11,340 bases of DNA from WHTB01 sp050699035 (GTDB taxonomy: Bacteria > Actinomycetota > Actinomycetes > Propionibacteriales > Nocardioidaceae): assembly GCA_050699035.1 (NCBI GenBank), contig JBOHDE010000123.1:1-11340 (forward strand), read 5' to 3'. Shown here one piece after another: positions 1 through 6,668 of this stretch; positions within the stretch are counted from its first letter, which is position 1; each line of letters begins with the position of its first letter. Position numbers and translations under genes: made by a program. The notes under the pieces were generated by a model, which was not told where the DNA came from, did not search any database, and saw only the letters and a program-made list of their open reading frames with translations.

Positions 1-1430
1 ATCCCAGCCCCGGGCACGGGCACGGGCACGGGCACGCCCACCCACTCAACGGTCTGGTGGGGGGTGGTGCGGTGGAGGGCGGCGGCGGCGCGTACGGCCC
101 GGGCGGGGGTCGGGTAGGTCGGGATCCCGGCGGCGCGCAGGGCCGCAGCCGCCCCCGGCGCGAGATGGTCGGCACCGGTCCGGGCGGCGAGGACCGGTTT
201 ACCGCTCCGGTCGGCGGCCCGGGTCAGGCCGGCGACGACGGCGTCGACGTCGGCGCCCGTGAGCACGCAGAAGCAGGCCACCACCAGGTCGACGCCGGCG
301 TCGTCCACCAGCGCGTCGAGCGCCCGGTCGAACAGCTCCGGCTTGCTCATCACAGCCGCGGTGACGTCGACCGGGTTGGCGGTGGCGCCGTACGCCGGGA
401 CGATGGCGTCCAGCTTGCGTACGGTCGTGGCGGCGAGCTCGGCCAGCTGCAGCCCGGTGGCGTCGACCTCGTCGGCGGCGAGGATCCCGGACCCGCCGGA
501 GGTCGTCACGACCGCGACCCGCGGCCCGGCCGGGCGCCGAGGCTGCACGAACGCGTCACCGAAGTCGAGCAGCTCGTCCACGTCATGGGCGCGCGCGATG
601 CCGAGCTGGCGCAGCGCGGCATCAACAACACGGTCGCCGGCCGCGAGGGCGCCGGTGTGCGAGGCCGCCGCTCGTTGACCGGCCTCGGAACGACCCGCCT
701 TGAGCAGCGCCACCGGCACCCCGCTCGCCGCGACCCGGCGCAGCGCGTCACCGTCGGCCAGCGTCTCGACGTAGCCGAGCAGACCGCGGCAGCCCGGCTC
801 GGCGGCGACCGCGGCCATCGCCTCCAGCGCGGTGACATCGGCGCCGTTGCCGGTGTTGACGACCCAGCCGAGCCCGAGGCCACGCTCGAACGCCAGGCTG
901 ACCGCGCCGTACCCGAGGGCCCCGCTCTGACTGACGAACCCCAGCGAACCGTCGACCAGCCGGGTCTGCTCGCCGGCGAACAGCGGCGAGAACGACGTCA
1001 CCTGCCGGTTGGCGACTCCCACGCTGCCGATGCAGTTCGGGCCGACGAGTCGCAGCCCGCCGGCGTGGGCCTTGGCGACGACCTCGTCCTGCAGGGCGGC
1101 GCCTTCGTCGCTGGTCTCGGCGAAGCCGCTGGCGCACACGATCGCCACCGGGACTCCCGCGCTGACACAGTCGTCGACCGCCGCTGGGACCTTGTCGGCG
1201 GCCACCAGGATCATCGCCAGGTCGACGCCGTCCGGGCAGGCTCGCACCGAGGCGTAGGACGGGAGGCCGAGCACCTCCGCGCCATCAGGCCGCACCGGGT
1301 GGATCGCGCCCGTGAACCCGTACCGCCGCAGGAACTCCACCGGGAGCCGCCCCAGCGCACCGGGTCGGTCGCTCGCGCCCACGACGGCGATCGAGCAGGC
1401 CGACCAGAGCGGGGAGAGCGGATGTGCCAC
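1..1430 (-). CDS. ADP-forming acyl-CoA synthetase (acetate-CoA ligase family), C-terminus beyond window
   Basis: Converts an acyl-CoA plus ADP and phosphate to acid plus ATP, or the reverse; cytosolic. 476 residues are visible. A Rossmann CoA-binding domain comes first (about 8-140, with AVVGAS at 15-20 and GPNCIG at 130-135). A succinyl-CoA-ligase-like domain follows (SQSGALG at 167-173). The phosphohistidine motif SHTGAL has its His at residue 258 (codon 657-659). A third domain runs to about 460, then a Val-Pro repeat. Single-chain members are about 700 residues, so the ATP-grasp domain should lie left of the window. The usual GNEAD motif reads GNGAD here (Gly196). The start is GTG 1430: the frame is closed upstream by TGA at 1464-1466 and holds no other start. 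GGAGG at 1432-1436 is only 1 nt from the GTG, too close to act as a ribosome site, so leaderless translation is likely. The substrate is unknown. It follows the S8 protease gene by 60 nt but has its own promoter. Confidence 0.9.
   Translation of the reverse strand, partial: MAHPLSPLWSACSIAVVGASDRPGALGRLPVEFLRRYGFTGAIHPVRPDGAEVLGLPSYASVRACPDGVDLAMILVAADKVPAAVDDCVSAGVPVAIVCASGFAETSDEGAALQDEVVAKAHAGGLRLVGPNCIGSVGVANRQVTSFSPLFAGEQTRLVDGSLGFVSQSGALGYGAVSLAFERGLGLGWVVNTGNGADVTALEAMAAVAAEPGCRGLLGYVETLADGDALRRVAASGVPVALLKAGRSEAGQRAAASHTGALAAGDRVVDAALRQLGIARAHDVDELLDFGDAFVQPRRPAGPRVAVVTTSGGSGILAADEVDATGLQLAELAATTVRKLDAIVPAYGATANPVDVTAAVMSKPELFDRALDALVDDAGVDLVVACFCVLTGADVDAVVAGLTRAADRSGKPVLAARTGADHLAPGAAAALRAAGIPTYPTPARAVRAAAALHRTTPHQTVEWVGVPVPVPVPGAG
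12..35. repeat. Four tandem copies of a GGGCAC hexanucleotide
   Basis: Four perfect copies of gggcac in tandem. Read on the minus strand in the synthetase frame they are GTGCCC units encoding Val-Pro four times, at the expected hinge between the CoA-ligase domains and the ATP-grasp domain. Hexamer gain or loss would keep the frame. Confidence 0.9.
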
Positions 1431-1439
1431 GCCTCCGAC

Positions 1440-1467
1440 AGTATCGACTTCCTGTTGCGACCGTCAA
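1440..1467 (-). promoter_or_regulatory. Housekeeping-sigma-type promoter of the acyl-CoA synthetase gene
   Basis: On the minus strand, TTGACG (1467-1462) and GATACT (1445-1440) are separated by 16 nt, close to the TTGACA/TATAAT consensus. Transcription would begin about 7 nt after the -10 box, at 1433-1430, which is at or within 3 nt of the GTG start. The predicted mRNA is therefore leaderless or nearly so, a common arrangement in actinobacteria. Confidence 0.55.
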
Positions 1468-1490
1468 TGATGCGACATGTCTGGCGTTGG

Positions 1491-2771
1491 TCAGGAGAAC
1501 CCGAGGAGCTCTCCGTACATGGGGTGGTTTCCCAAGCTCGTGTCTGTGAACAACGTGTCCCGGGCCGTGGTCAGATCGACACCGCTGGCACGGGCGATGC
1601 TGGCGATCCGAGCAGCGACCTGTGGCGCTGCGAACGATGTGCCCGTCCAGGTGGCCCAGGCGTCTTTGCCGAACGTCTCGGGGTTCGAGTCGATCGTGGG
1701 GTCCTCCGTGCCGGTGACGAAGGTCGACAGCACCTCGTCACCACGGGTTGAGCAGGTCACCCACGACCCGTGGGTCGACCAGTCGGCGGGCGCGTCGTCC
1801 TTGCCGAGGGCCGCAACAGCGACCACCTTGTCATCACCCGCGGCGAACGCAGCCGGCCAACACGGCTTGTCGAGACCATCGTTTCCGGCGGCCGCGACCA
1901 GCAGCAGATCTCCACTACGTTCGGCCTCGATCTCGCGGACGATGTCGAGGGCGACCTGCAGCGCGAGCGGTGGCTTGTCATCCAGCGTGTCCGTGCCTAG
2001 TGACAGGTTGACGACCAGCTTGCCACCGTCGGCCAGCTCCTCGTCCACGCAGGTGACGAGGGCGCACGCGACGTCGACCTCGCCCACCAGTCCATCTGAG
2101 TCGAGGACCCGACGGATCCGCAGGTCGAGGTCGGTGTCGGCCAACTGATACAGCCCCGCGATGAACGTGCCGTGGCCAGCGGCGAAGTCCAGCTTGCCGT
2201 TCGCAGTCGGGAACTCGTCCAACGGGTCGGTGTTCGCCGGATTCTGCAGCCCGGCCAGCCAGCCGTCCGTGCGTCCGCACAGCGCGATGCCGGTGTCGAG
2301 GACCGCAACCCGCACGGCTGTCCCACCTGCCGCGGCCGCAGGCTTTCGCGGTTCGGGGTGGTGCTCAGCCTGCTCCGGCGTCGCCTCGGCCTTGATGATC
2401 ACCTTGTTCGGGGTGACATAAGCAAGGGAGGTCGAAACCCCTGATGCCTCGAGCGCCGCACGAAAGTCGTCGACCGTCTCCCGAGTCGCGCCGGCCTGCG
2501 TGAGCCGAACCACGCGGCCACGGAGGCAGTCGACTGGCTCGATGGTGAACCCGGCGTCGGCGATCTGCGCCTGTACCGCTGGGTTCGTGACCGCCGACTC
2601 CTCCGCCAGCAGCTCGGACGGCACCAATAGCACGTCGCGCTCGTCGGTCGTCTGGACGTCGAACTGGCCCCGCTCGGCATGCCGCGTCTCGAGTTTGGCA
2701 ACGAGTTCGCGACGGGCGGCTCGGTCTTGCTGTTGCTTGCGGATCATGCGGGATTGCTGATCGGTTTTCAT
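1491..2771 (-). CDS. S8 (subtilisin-family) serine protease, apparently cytosolic, partner of the CHAT gene
   Basis: Predicted endopeptidase of 426 residues. The catalytic set is complete: Asp159 in AVLDTG, His200 in GHGTFIAG, oxyanion Asn297 in AAAGNDG and Ser379 in GTSFAAP. Residues 1-35 are a charged, Gln/Arg/Lys-rich probably helical stretch with no signal peptide or membrane segment. Residues 36-130 form a small domain with alternating hydrophobic strands that may be an inhibitory prodomain or a partner-binding module; I do not recognise it. A Pro/Ala-rich linker (139-150) joins it to the protease domain, which ends near the last residue with no C-terminal extension. The start is ATG 2771, with GGGAGG at 2784-2779 spaced 7 nt. 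It is divergent from the TPR-CHAT gene with only 42 nt between the starts, which suggests joint control. Typical secreted subtilases have Sec signals, so lack of one points to an intracellular role. Its substrate is unknown; the CHAT protein is an obvious candidate. Confidence 0.93.
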   Translation of the reverse strand: MKTDQQSRMIRKQQQDRAARRELVAKLETRHAERGQFDVQTTDERDVLLVPSELLAEESAVTNPAVQAQIADAGFTIEPVDCLRGRVVRLTQAGATRETVDDFRAALEASGVSTSLAYVTPNKVIIKAEATPEQAEHHPEPRKPAAAAGGTAVRVAVLDTGIALCGRTDGWLAGLQNPANTDPLDEFPTANGKLDFAAGHGTFIAGLYQLADTDLDLRIRRVLDSDGLVGEVDVACALVTCVDEELADGGKLVVNLSLGTDTLDDKPPLALQVALDIVREIEAERSGDLLLVAAAGNDGLDKPCWPAAFAAGDDKVVAVAALGKDDAPADWSTHGSWVTCSTRGDEVLSTFVTGTEDPTIDSNPETFGKDAWATWTGTSFAAPQVAARIASIARASGVDLTTARDTLFTDTSLGNHPMYGELLGFS

Positions 2772-2797
2772 CGTGGAGCCTCCCGGGATTCGGATTG

Positions 2798-2807
2798 ACC
2801 CTAGCCT
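2798..2807. promoter_or_regulatory. Overlapping divergent -10 boxes between the S8 and CHAT genes
   Basis: The plus strand carries TAGCCT at 2802-2807 and the minus strand carries TAGGGT at 2803-2798. Both fit the actinobacterial TANNNT pattern, and they share the TA step at 2802-2803 within CTAG. The plus box ends 6 nt before ATG 2814, so the CHAT transcript would be leaderless, which agrees with the absence of a Shine-Dalgarno there. The minus box would give a leader of about 20 nt that contains the S8 ribosome site. I see no good -35 box for either direction. The call rests on position and pattern only. Confidence 0.4.
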
Positions 2808-2813
2808 TGGCGC

Positions 2814-5453
2814 ATGGTTGGAGGGGACGTTACGACCACAGGTCAGGAGGCGCAGGTAAGCCTGCTGATACGCGCTACGCAGTTGTACGACCGTGTTGTC
2901 GGCGACCCGAGCGGCTCACGAGCTGAAGCTGGAGAACTGGTTGCGCAATCACGAGCGGCCGCCAACCCCGCTGCGCTGGTGGCGTCGCTGCGCGCTCTGG
3001 CGCACGCCCACCGCTTTCTCCTCGATCACGATCGAGCCGTTCCCCTGCTCGACGAAGCTGCGCGGATCGCGCGCCGGCACCGTTTCGACGTTCAGCTCGG
3101 CGAGGTGTTGATGACCCGTGGGTCCTTGCGGCTCGAGCTCGGCCGGTCCGATGCTGCCTGCCAGGACTTCGAGCGAGCGTCATCGCTGCTCGGTCCGGCA
3201 CGAGCTGTCGAGGTCGATGCCCAGCGCGCGGCCGTCGCACAGAACGCGGGCCGCCTCGACGAGGCTGCGGGCCTCTACCGCGGCATCCTGAAGCAGTCGG
3301 GGTTGAGCGCGGCGGTCCAGACGAGCACGGCCAACAACCTTGGTCTGCTCGAGGCGACGCTCGGCAACCATGAGTCTGCGGCGCGTTGGATGCGGCGAGC
3401 CGCGGCCACGGCCCCGCGCGTCGGCCCCGCGTACGTAGCGCTGGTTGCTGAGTCGAGCGCGTGGGCCGCGGTCCAGGCCGGCGCACTCACTGAGGGCGTC
3501 GCGAAGTTCGACGAGGCCGTACGGCTGTGGGAGAAGGCCGACCTGCCACTCGGCGAGTTGTACGCGGAGTACGCGGACGCCCTGCTCAACCTTCGCCTGC
3601 TCCCCGAGGCCCGAGAGCAGGCCGAACGAGCCGCCGATGCCTTGCACGCGCAGGGCGTCGACCTGATGGCGGTGGAGGCGCAGTTGCGGTCCGCGCGCCT
3701 CGCGCTGCTGATGGGCGACGCGCGTACGGCCGAAGAACGCGCCGAGGACACGGTGGCGCGGTTGCGAAGCCAACGCCGGGCGGACTGGCGGGCTCGGGCG
3801 GTCCTGGTCGCCGTCGAGGCACGGCTATTCCGCGGCGAGGCCCGGCGGGACGATCATGCAGTGGCCGTGCGGGCAGCGACCAGCCTGCTGCGCAGCGGAG
3901 TGCCGCAGGTGGCGGCCGACGCGTACCTGGCGGCCGGGCGAGTGGCCAGGACGACCGGCCGTACGAAGCTCGCCGTCGCCGACTGGGAGCGTGCCGCCGA
4001 GCTCGCACCCCGCGTCCCGGTCCTCGCCCGCGTCAAGGGCCACCTTGCCCGCGCCCTGGCCGCCCACGCCAGGAGCAGCGACGCCGAACTGCTCGCCGCC
4101 TGCCGGTTGGGGCTGACCGACCTCGCTCGTCACCGCGCCGCCCTCCCGTCGACTGAGCTGCGCGCACTCGCGTCCGGACACGGGGCCGAGCTCGCCGCAC
4201 TCGGTCTTGGCGCGGTCGAGCGCTCGGGTTCACCGGCACAGGTGCTGGCCTGGATGGAGCACACCCGGGCCGCTGCGTTGTCGGCGGTCGAACCGGACCC
4301 GGTCGACGGGATCGACGACGAGCTCAGTGGGCTGCGAGCGGTGCAGACGGAGGTGGTCCGCGCCCGGCGTGCCGACCGCACCGCCCTTCCCGCATTGCTC
4401 AAACGTCAGTCGGAGATCGAGGCACGCATCAGGCACCAGACCTGGACCGGGTCTTCTCACGACGCGGCGACGTCGAGCGCGCGGTTCTCGGTCGGCGCTC
4501 TGCGCGAGAGGCTCGCCGGTCGGGTTCTCGTCGAGTACGACGTGCACGACGGCCGGATCATCGCCGCCGTCGTCGGAGATCGACGGACCCGCATGGTGCA
4601 GGTCGCTGACCGCGCGACGGTCGAGGCCGAGATCGACGAGCTACGGTCCGCCCTCTACGCGCTGAACGTCTGCGTGCTCGCGATGGTGCCGTTCCTGCAC
4701 GCGACATCGGTGAGCCTGGTCGAGCGGCTCCGGTCCCTTCTGGTCGAGCCGCTCGGACTGCCCGTTGGCGCGCCCGTGGTCGTCGTTCCGGTCGGCGATC
4801 TCCAACGGGTCCCGTGGTCGGCCATGTTCGACGGCCCGGTCTCGGTCGCGCCGTCGGCCTCGTTGTGGGTGCAGGCGAGCCGGCGCAACGCGCCCGAGGC
4901 TCCGGTCGTGCTCGCGGCCGGTCCCGAGCTCTCCGGAGCAGTCCCCGAGGTCGAGGCGTTGGCTGAGAAGTACGGCGACGCGCAGGTACTGACGCCACCG
5001 GCGAGCCGGGTCGACGTCGTGCGGAGCGCGATCGAAGGGGCGTCGCTCGTGCACTTGTCCTGCCATGGCGAGGTGCGGGTCGACAACCCGACGTTCTCGT
5101 CTCTCCAGCTATCGGACGGCAGCCTGACCGTGCACGAGCTCGACCGAGGCGCAGGCGCGCCGCACCGGCTGGTGCTGGCGGCCTGCGACGTCGGCGGCGG
5201 CGTCAGCTATCCGGGCAACGAGGTGCTCGGCTTCATCGGCACGGTGCTCAGCCGGGGGACCGCCGGTGTGGTCGCCAGCACGATGCTCGTCCTCGACCAG
5301 CACGTGACACCGCTGATGCTGGGTCTGCACGACGGTCTGCGGTCCGGACTCACCCTCGCCGACGCCCTGCACCAGGCCCGTGGGGCCGTCGATCTGGACG
5401 ACCCGCGCAGCTACCCGTCATGGTGCACCTTCACCGCCTTCGGAGCCGGCTGA
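2814..5453 (+). CDS. TPR-repeat protein with C-terminal CHAT (caspase-like) protease domain
   Basis: 879-residue protein. Residues from about 50 to 480 are Ala/Leu/Arg-rich paired helices of the tetratricopeptide type (for example 93-125, 134-160, 170-200, 208-240, 245-275), usually a protein-binding superhelix. A helical connector (about 500-545) leads to the CHAT domain, about 555-879. The caspase-type dyad is present: His751 in LSCHGE (codon 5064) and Cys791 in LAACDVG (codon 5184). The family block around PWSAMF (667-672) and SVAPSASLW (677-685) is also clear. CHAT proteins are clan CD cysteine peptidases related to separase and caspases; known bacterial examples include Csx29 of type III-E CRISPR and gasdermin-activating proteases. 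No signal peptide is seen, so it is probably cytosolic. ATG 2814 has no Shine-Dalgarno but lies 6 nt after a -10-like box, so a leaderless start is likely. An AGGAGG at 2845-2850 has no ATG or GTG at proper distance. The natural substrate and trigger are unknown. Confidence 0.92.
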   Translation: MVGGDVTTTGQEAQVSLLIRATQLYDRVVGDPSGSRAEAGELVAQSRAAANPAALVASLRALAHAHRFLLDHDRAVPLLDEAARIARRHRFDVQLGEVLMTRGSLRLELGRSDAACQDFERASSLLGPARAVEVDAQRAAVAQNAGRLDEAAGLYRGILKQSGLSAAVQTSTANNLGLLEATLGNHESAARWMRRAAATAPRVGPAYVALVAESSAWAAVQAGALTEGVAKFDEAVRLWEKADLPLGELYAEYADALLNLRLLPEAREQAERAADALHAQGVDLMAVEAQLRSARLALLMGDARTAEERAEDTVARLRSQRRADWRARAVLVAVEARLFRGEARRDDHAVAVRAATSLLRSGVPQVAADAYLAAGRVARTTGRTKLAVADWERAAELAPRVPVLARVKGHLARALAAHARSSDAELLAACRLGLTDLARHRAALPSTELRALASGHGAELAALGLGAVERSGSPAQVLAWMEHTRAAALSAVEPDPVDGIDDELSGLRAVQTEVVRARRADRTALPALLKRQSEIEARIRHQTWTGSSHDAATSSARFSVGALRERLAGRVLVEYDVHDGRIIAAVVGDRRTRMVQVADRATVEAEIDELRSALYALNVCVLAMVPFLHATSVSLVERLRSLLVEPLGLPVGAPVVVVPVGDLQRVPWSAMFDGPVSVAPSASLWVQASRRNAPEAPVVLAAGPELSGAVPEVEALAEKYGDAQVLTPPASRVDVVRSAIEGASLVHLSCHGEVRVDNPTFSSLQLSDGSLTVHELDRGAGAPHRLVLAACDVGGGVSYPGNEVLGFIGTVLSRGTAGVVASTMLVLDQHVTPLMLGLHDGLRSGLTLADALHQARGAVDLDDPRSYPSWCTFTAFGAG

Positions 5454-5456
5454 CCA

Positions 5457-5520
5457 CATCGACTGGCGCGTTGCGTAGGGACAAGTCGGACACCGAGGCT
5501 ACGCAACGCGCCAGTCGATG
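5457..5520. repeat. Palindromic repeat copy 1: perfect 22-bp inverted repeat, 20-nt loop
   Basis: The left arm (5457-5478) begins catcgactggcgcgttgcg and the right arm (5499-5520) is its exact reverse complement. It fills the gap between the converging CHAT and nuclease genes, starting 3 nt after the CHAT stop and ending 5 nt from the nuclease stop (TGA 5528-5526). No T-run follows on either side. Nearly the same sequence, including most of the loop, recurs at 6600-6663. It may act as a two-way terminator or be a dispersed palindromic element. Confidence 0.95.
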
Positions 5521-5525
5521 GAGGG

Positions 5526-6491
5526 TCAGCGTCGGCGGGAGGCCAGGTGGTAGCGGCGGAGCCGGCCGGCGAGGAGGCTCCGTCCGTACGACGTGAGGGA
5601 CGACCCGCCGGCGTGTTGTAGCCAGGTGCGCACCCGTTCCGGGTCGCGAGGCCACCCTCTGGCGTCCTCGGCGTCCCGGATGATCATCTGTGGAGTGCGA
5701 ATGATCTCGCGGCTCGTATAGCCGAAGCGCTCGTGGACGGCGCGGCTCATCCGTTTGTCGCGACCGAGGTCGGCGTCATGCCGCTCGGGATCGCGATGCT
5801 CGCCCCCGTCGTACTCGGGATAACGGTTGGTTCCGACGAGATGCAGGTCTGCCCGCGCGATAAAGAGCCCGGAGTTCTCCAGCTCGACCTGACAGTCGAC
5901 CGGTCCGAGACCGGGCAGAACGTGCATCAGCCGCAGGATCGACTCCCACCACGACTCGCTGCGATCGTCGCCGAGTGTGACTGCGTCCCGAAGTCGCCGG
6001 CAGCCGCGCATCCCGCGCCGGGCTGCCTCCAGAATCACCGAGGCGTCAGTACCGTCCCGCAGCGCGCAGTCGACGAACGGGACGAGGTCGACCAGGGCGA
6101 GGTCGCGGGCCAGCTCCGCCACCGTCTGTGCCGCCGACACCACGGGCACGCCGGCGATCTCCTCGAGGTCGGCGAACGAGGACCGCCGAACGTAGAGACC
6201 GTTCCGTTGGACGTGGACCGCGCTGGTGGTCGTCGCGAGCATCGGTCGCAGCGCCGTCAGCCGGTTGGGCATCCACCACCCACGTAGCTCTGCCGAGGTG
6301 AAGCTGCCGAACCCGCTGTCGCGCGGAAGAACGGCGGCCATCATCGCGGCGGTCTCGACCAACGGTCGACGCGGCGCACATCGCGCGTAGAGGCCCCGGC
6401 TGACGCGTTGCCAGTCGACGGTGAGGAAACGGTGACGCGGCACGCCGCTGTCGCGCATCACCACGCAGTCCTGGTCGACGACAACAGTCAT
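5526..6491 (-). CDS. Vsr/DUF559-like PD-(D/E)XK nuclease protein with AbiEi-like N-terminus
   Basis: 321 residues from ATG 6491. The N-terminus (about 20-36, ending in WQRVSRGLYA) resembles the end of the winged-helix domain of AbiEi-type antitoxin proteins but is shorter than usual. A middle region (about 40-150) with GVPVVSAAQTVAELAR matches the central part of this actinobacterial family. The C-terminal nuclease-like core has Glu183, Asp215 in ARADL, Glu226 and Asp228 in EYDGGEH, and basic residues in RDKRMSRAV and GYTSREI, the pattern of very-short-patch-repair-like DUF559 proteins. The likely role is DNA cleavage or binding, but substrate and partner are unknown and no toxin gene lies beside it. 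An in-frame ATG at 6602 would add 37 low-complexity residues and lies in a palindrome arm, so it is less likely; 6491 itself has no clear ribosome site, so the start is uncertain. The gene is bracketed by two copies of one palindrome. Confidence 0.8.
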   Translation of the reverse strand: MTVVVDQDCVVMRDSGVPRHRFLTVDWQRVSRGLYARCAPRRPLVETAAMMAAVLPRDSGFGSFTSAELRGWWMPNRLTALRPMLATTTSAVHVQRNGLYVRRSSFADLEEIAGVPVVSAAQTVAELARDLALVDLVPFVDCALRDGTDASVILEAARRGMRGCRRLRDAVTLGDDRSESWWESILRLMHVLPGLGPVDCQVELENSGLFIARADLHLVGTNRYPEYDGGEHRDPERHDADLGRDKRMSRAVHERFGYTSREIIRTPQMIIRDAEDARGWPRDPERVRTWLQHAGGSSLTSYGRSLLAGRLRRYHLASRRR

Positions 6492-6543
6492 GGCAGACCA
6501 TCGTCGACCCTTTACCCGAGTCAGTGGCGGCGGTGCCGTACGC

Positions 6544-6581
6544 CTGTGGACGGGAAGGGAGGTCCGGCTGTCTGTGGACGG
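6544..6581. promoter_or_regulatory. Two direct repeats of CTGTGGACGG upstream of the nuclease gene
   Basis: CTGTGGACGG occurs at 6544-6553 and again at 6572-6581, start to start 28 nt, in the gap between the nuclease start (6491) and palindrome copy 2. Read on the minus strand each is CCGTCCACAG, which shares GTCCACA with actinobacterial DnaA boxes (TTGTCCACA) but differs in the first two bases. It could be an operator or a chance repeat. Otherwise 6492-6599 shows no convincing -10/-35 pair. Confidence 0.35.
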
Positions 6582-6599
6582 ATTCCGGGCCGAGCAGGT

Positions 6600-6663
6600 C
6601 ATCGATTGGCGCGTTGCGTAGGTACAAATCGGACGCGAGGCCTACGCAACGCGCCAGTCGATG
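6600..6663. repeat. Palindromic repeat copy 2: 23-bp inverted repeat with one mismatch, 18-nt loop
   Basis: The arms are 6600-6622 and 6641-6663, the only imperfection being T6606 opposite G6657. By eye it matches copy 1 at about nine of ten positions, loop included (shared ACAA and TCGGAC). It ends 5 nt from the stop of the MFS gene (TAG 6671-6669), the same offset as copy 1 has from the nuclease stop. It could end the catabolic operon transcript as a hairpin without T-run. Together with copy 1 it brackets the nuclease gene. Confidence 0.95.
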
Positions 6664-6668
6664 CCGGG

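Noticed and set aside
57..1751. Long plus-strand open frame of 564 codons
   Set aside because: It lies antisense to the acyl-CoA synthetase, whose translation shows the family motifs; the plus product is low-complexity Arg/Gly/Asp-rich with no recognisable domain. Long antisense frames are usual at this GC.
1491..2771. S8 protease as a secreted mycosin or type VII secretion protease
   Set aside because: There is no signal peptide, no C-terminal membrane helix and no ESX gene nearby.
2814..5453. CHAT protein as part of a type III-E CRISPR (Craspase) system
   Set aside because: No repeat-spacer array, cas gene or Csx30-like gene is visible in the window.
6404..6421. Short sequence resembling a palindrome arm (gcgttgccagtcgacgg)
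   Set aside because: Only a partial match with insertions, inside the nuclease coding region, and without a second arm; probably chance.
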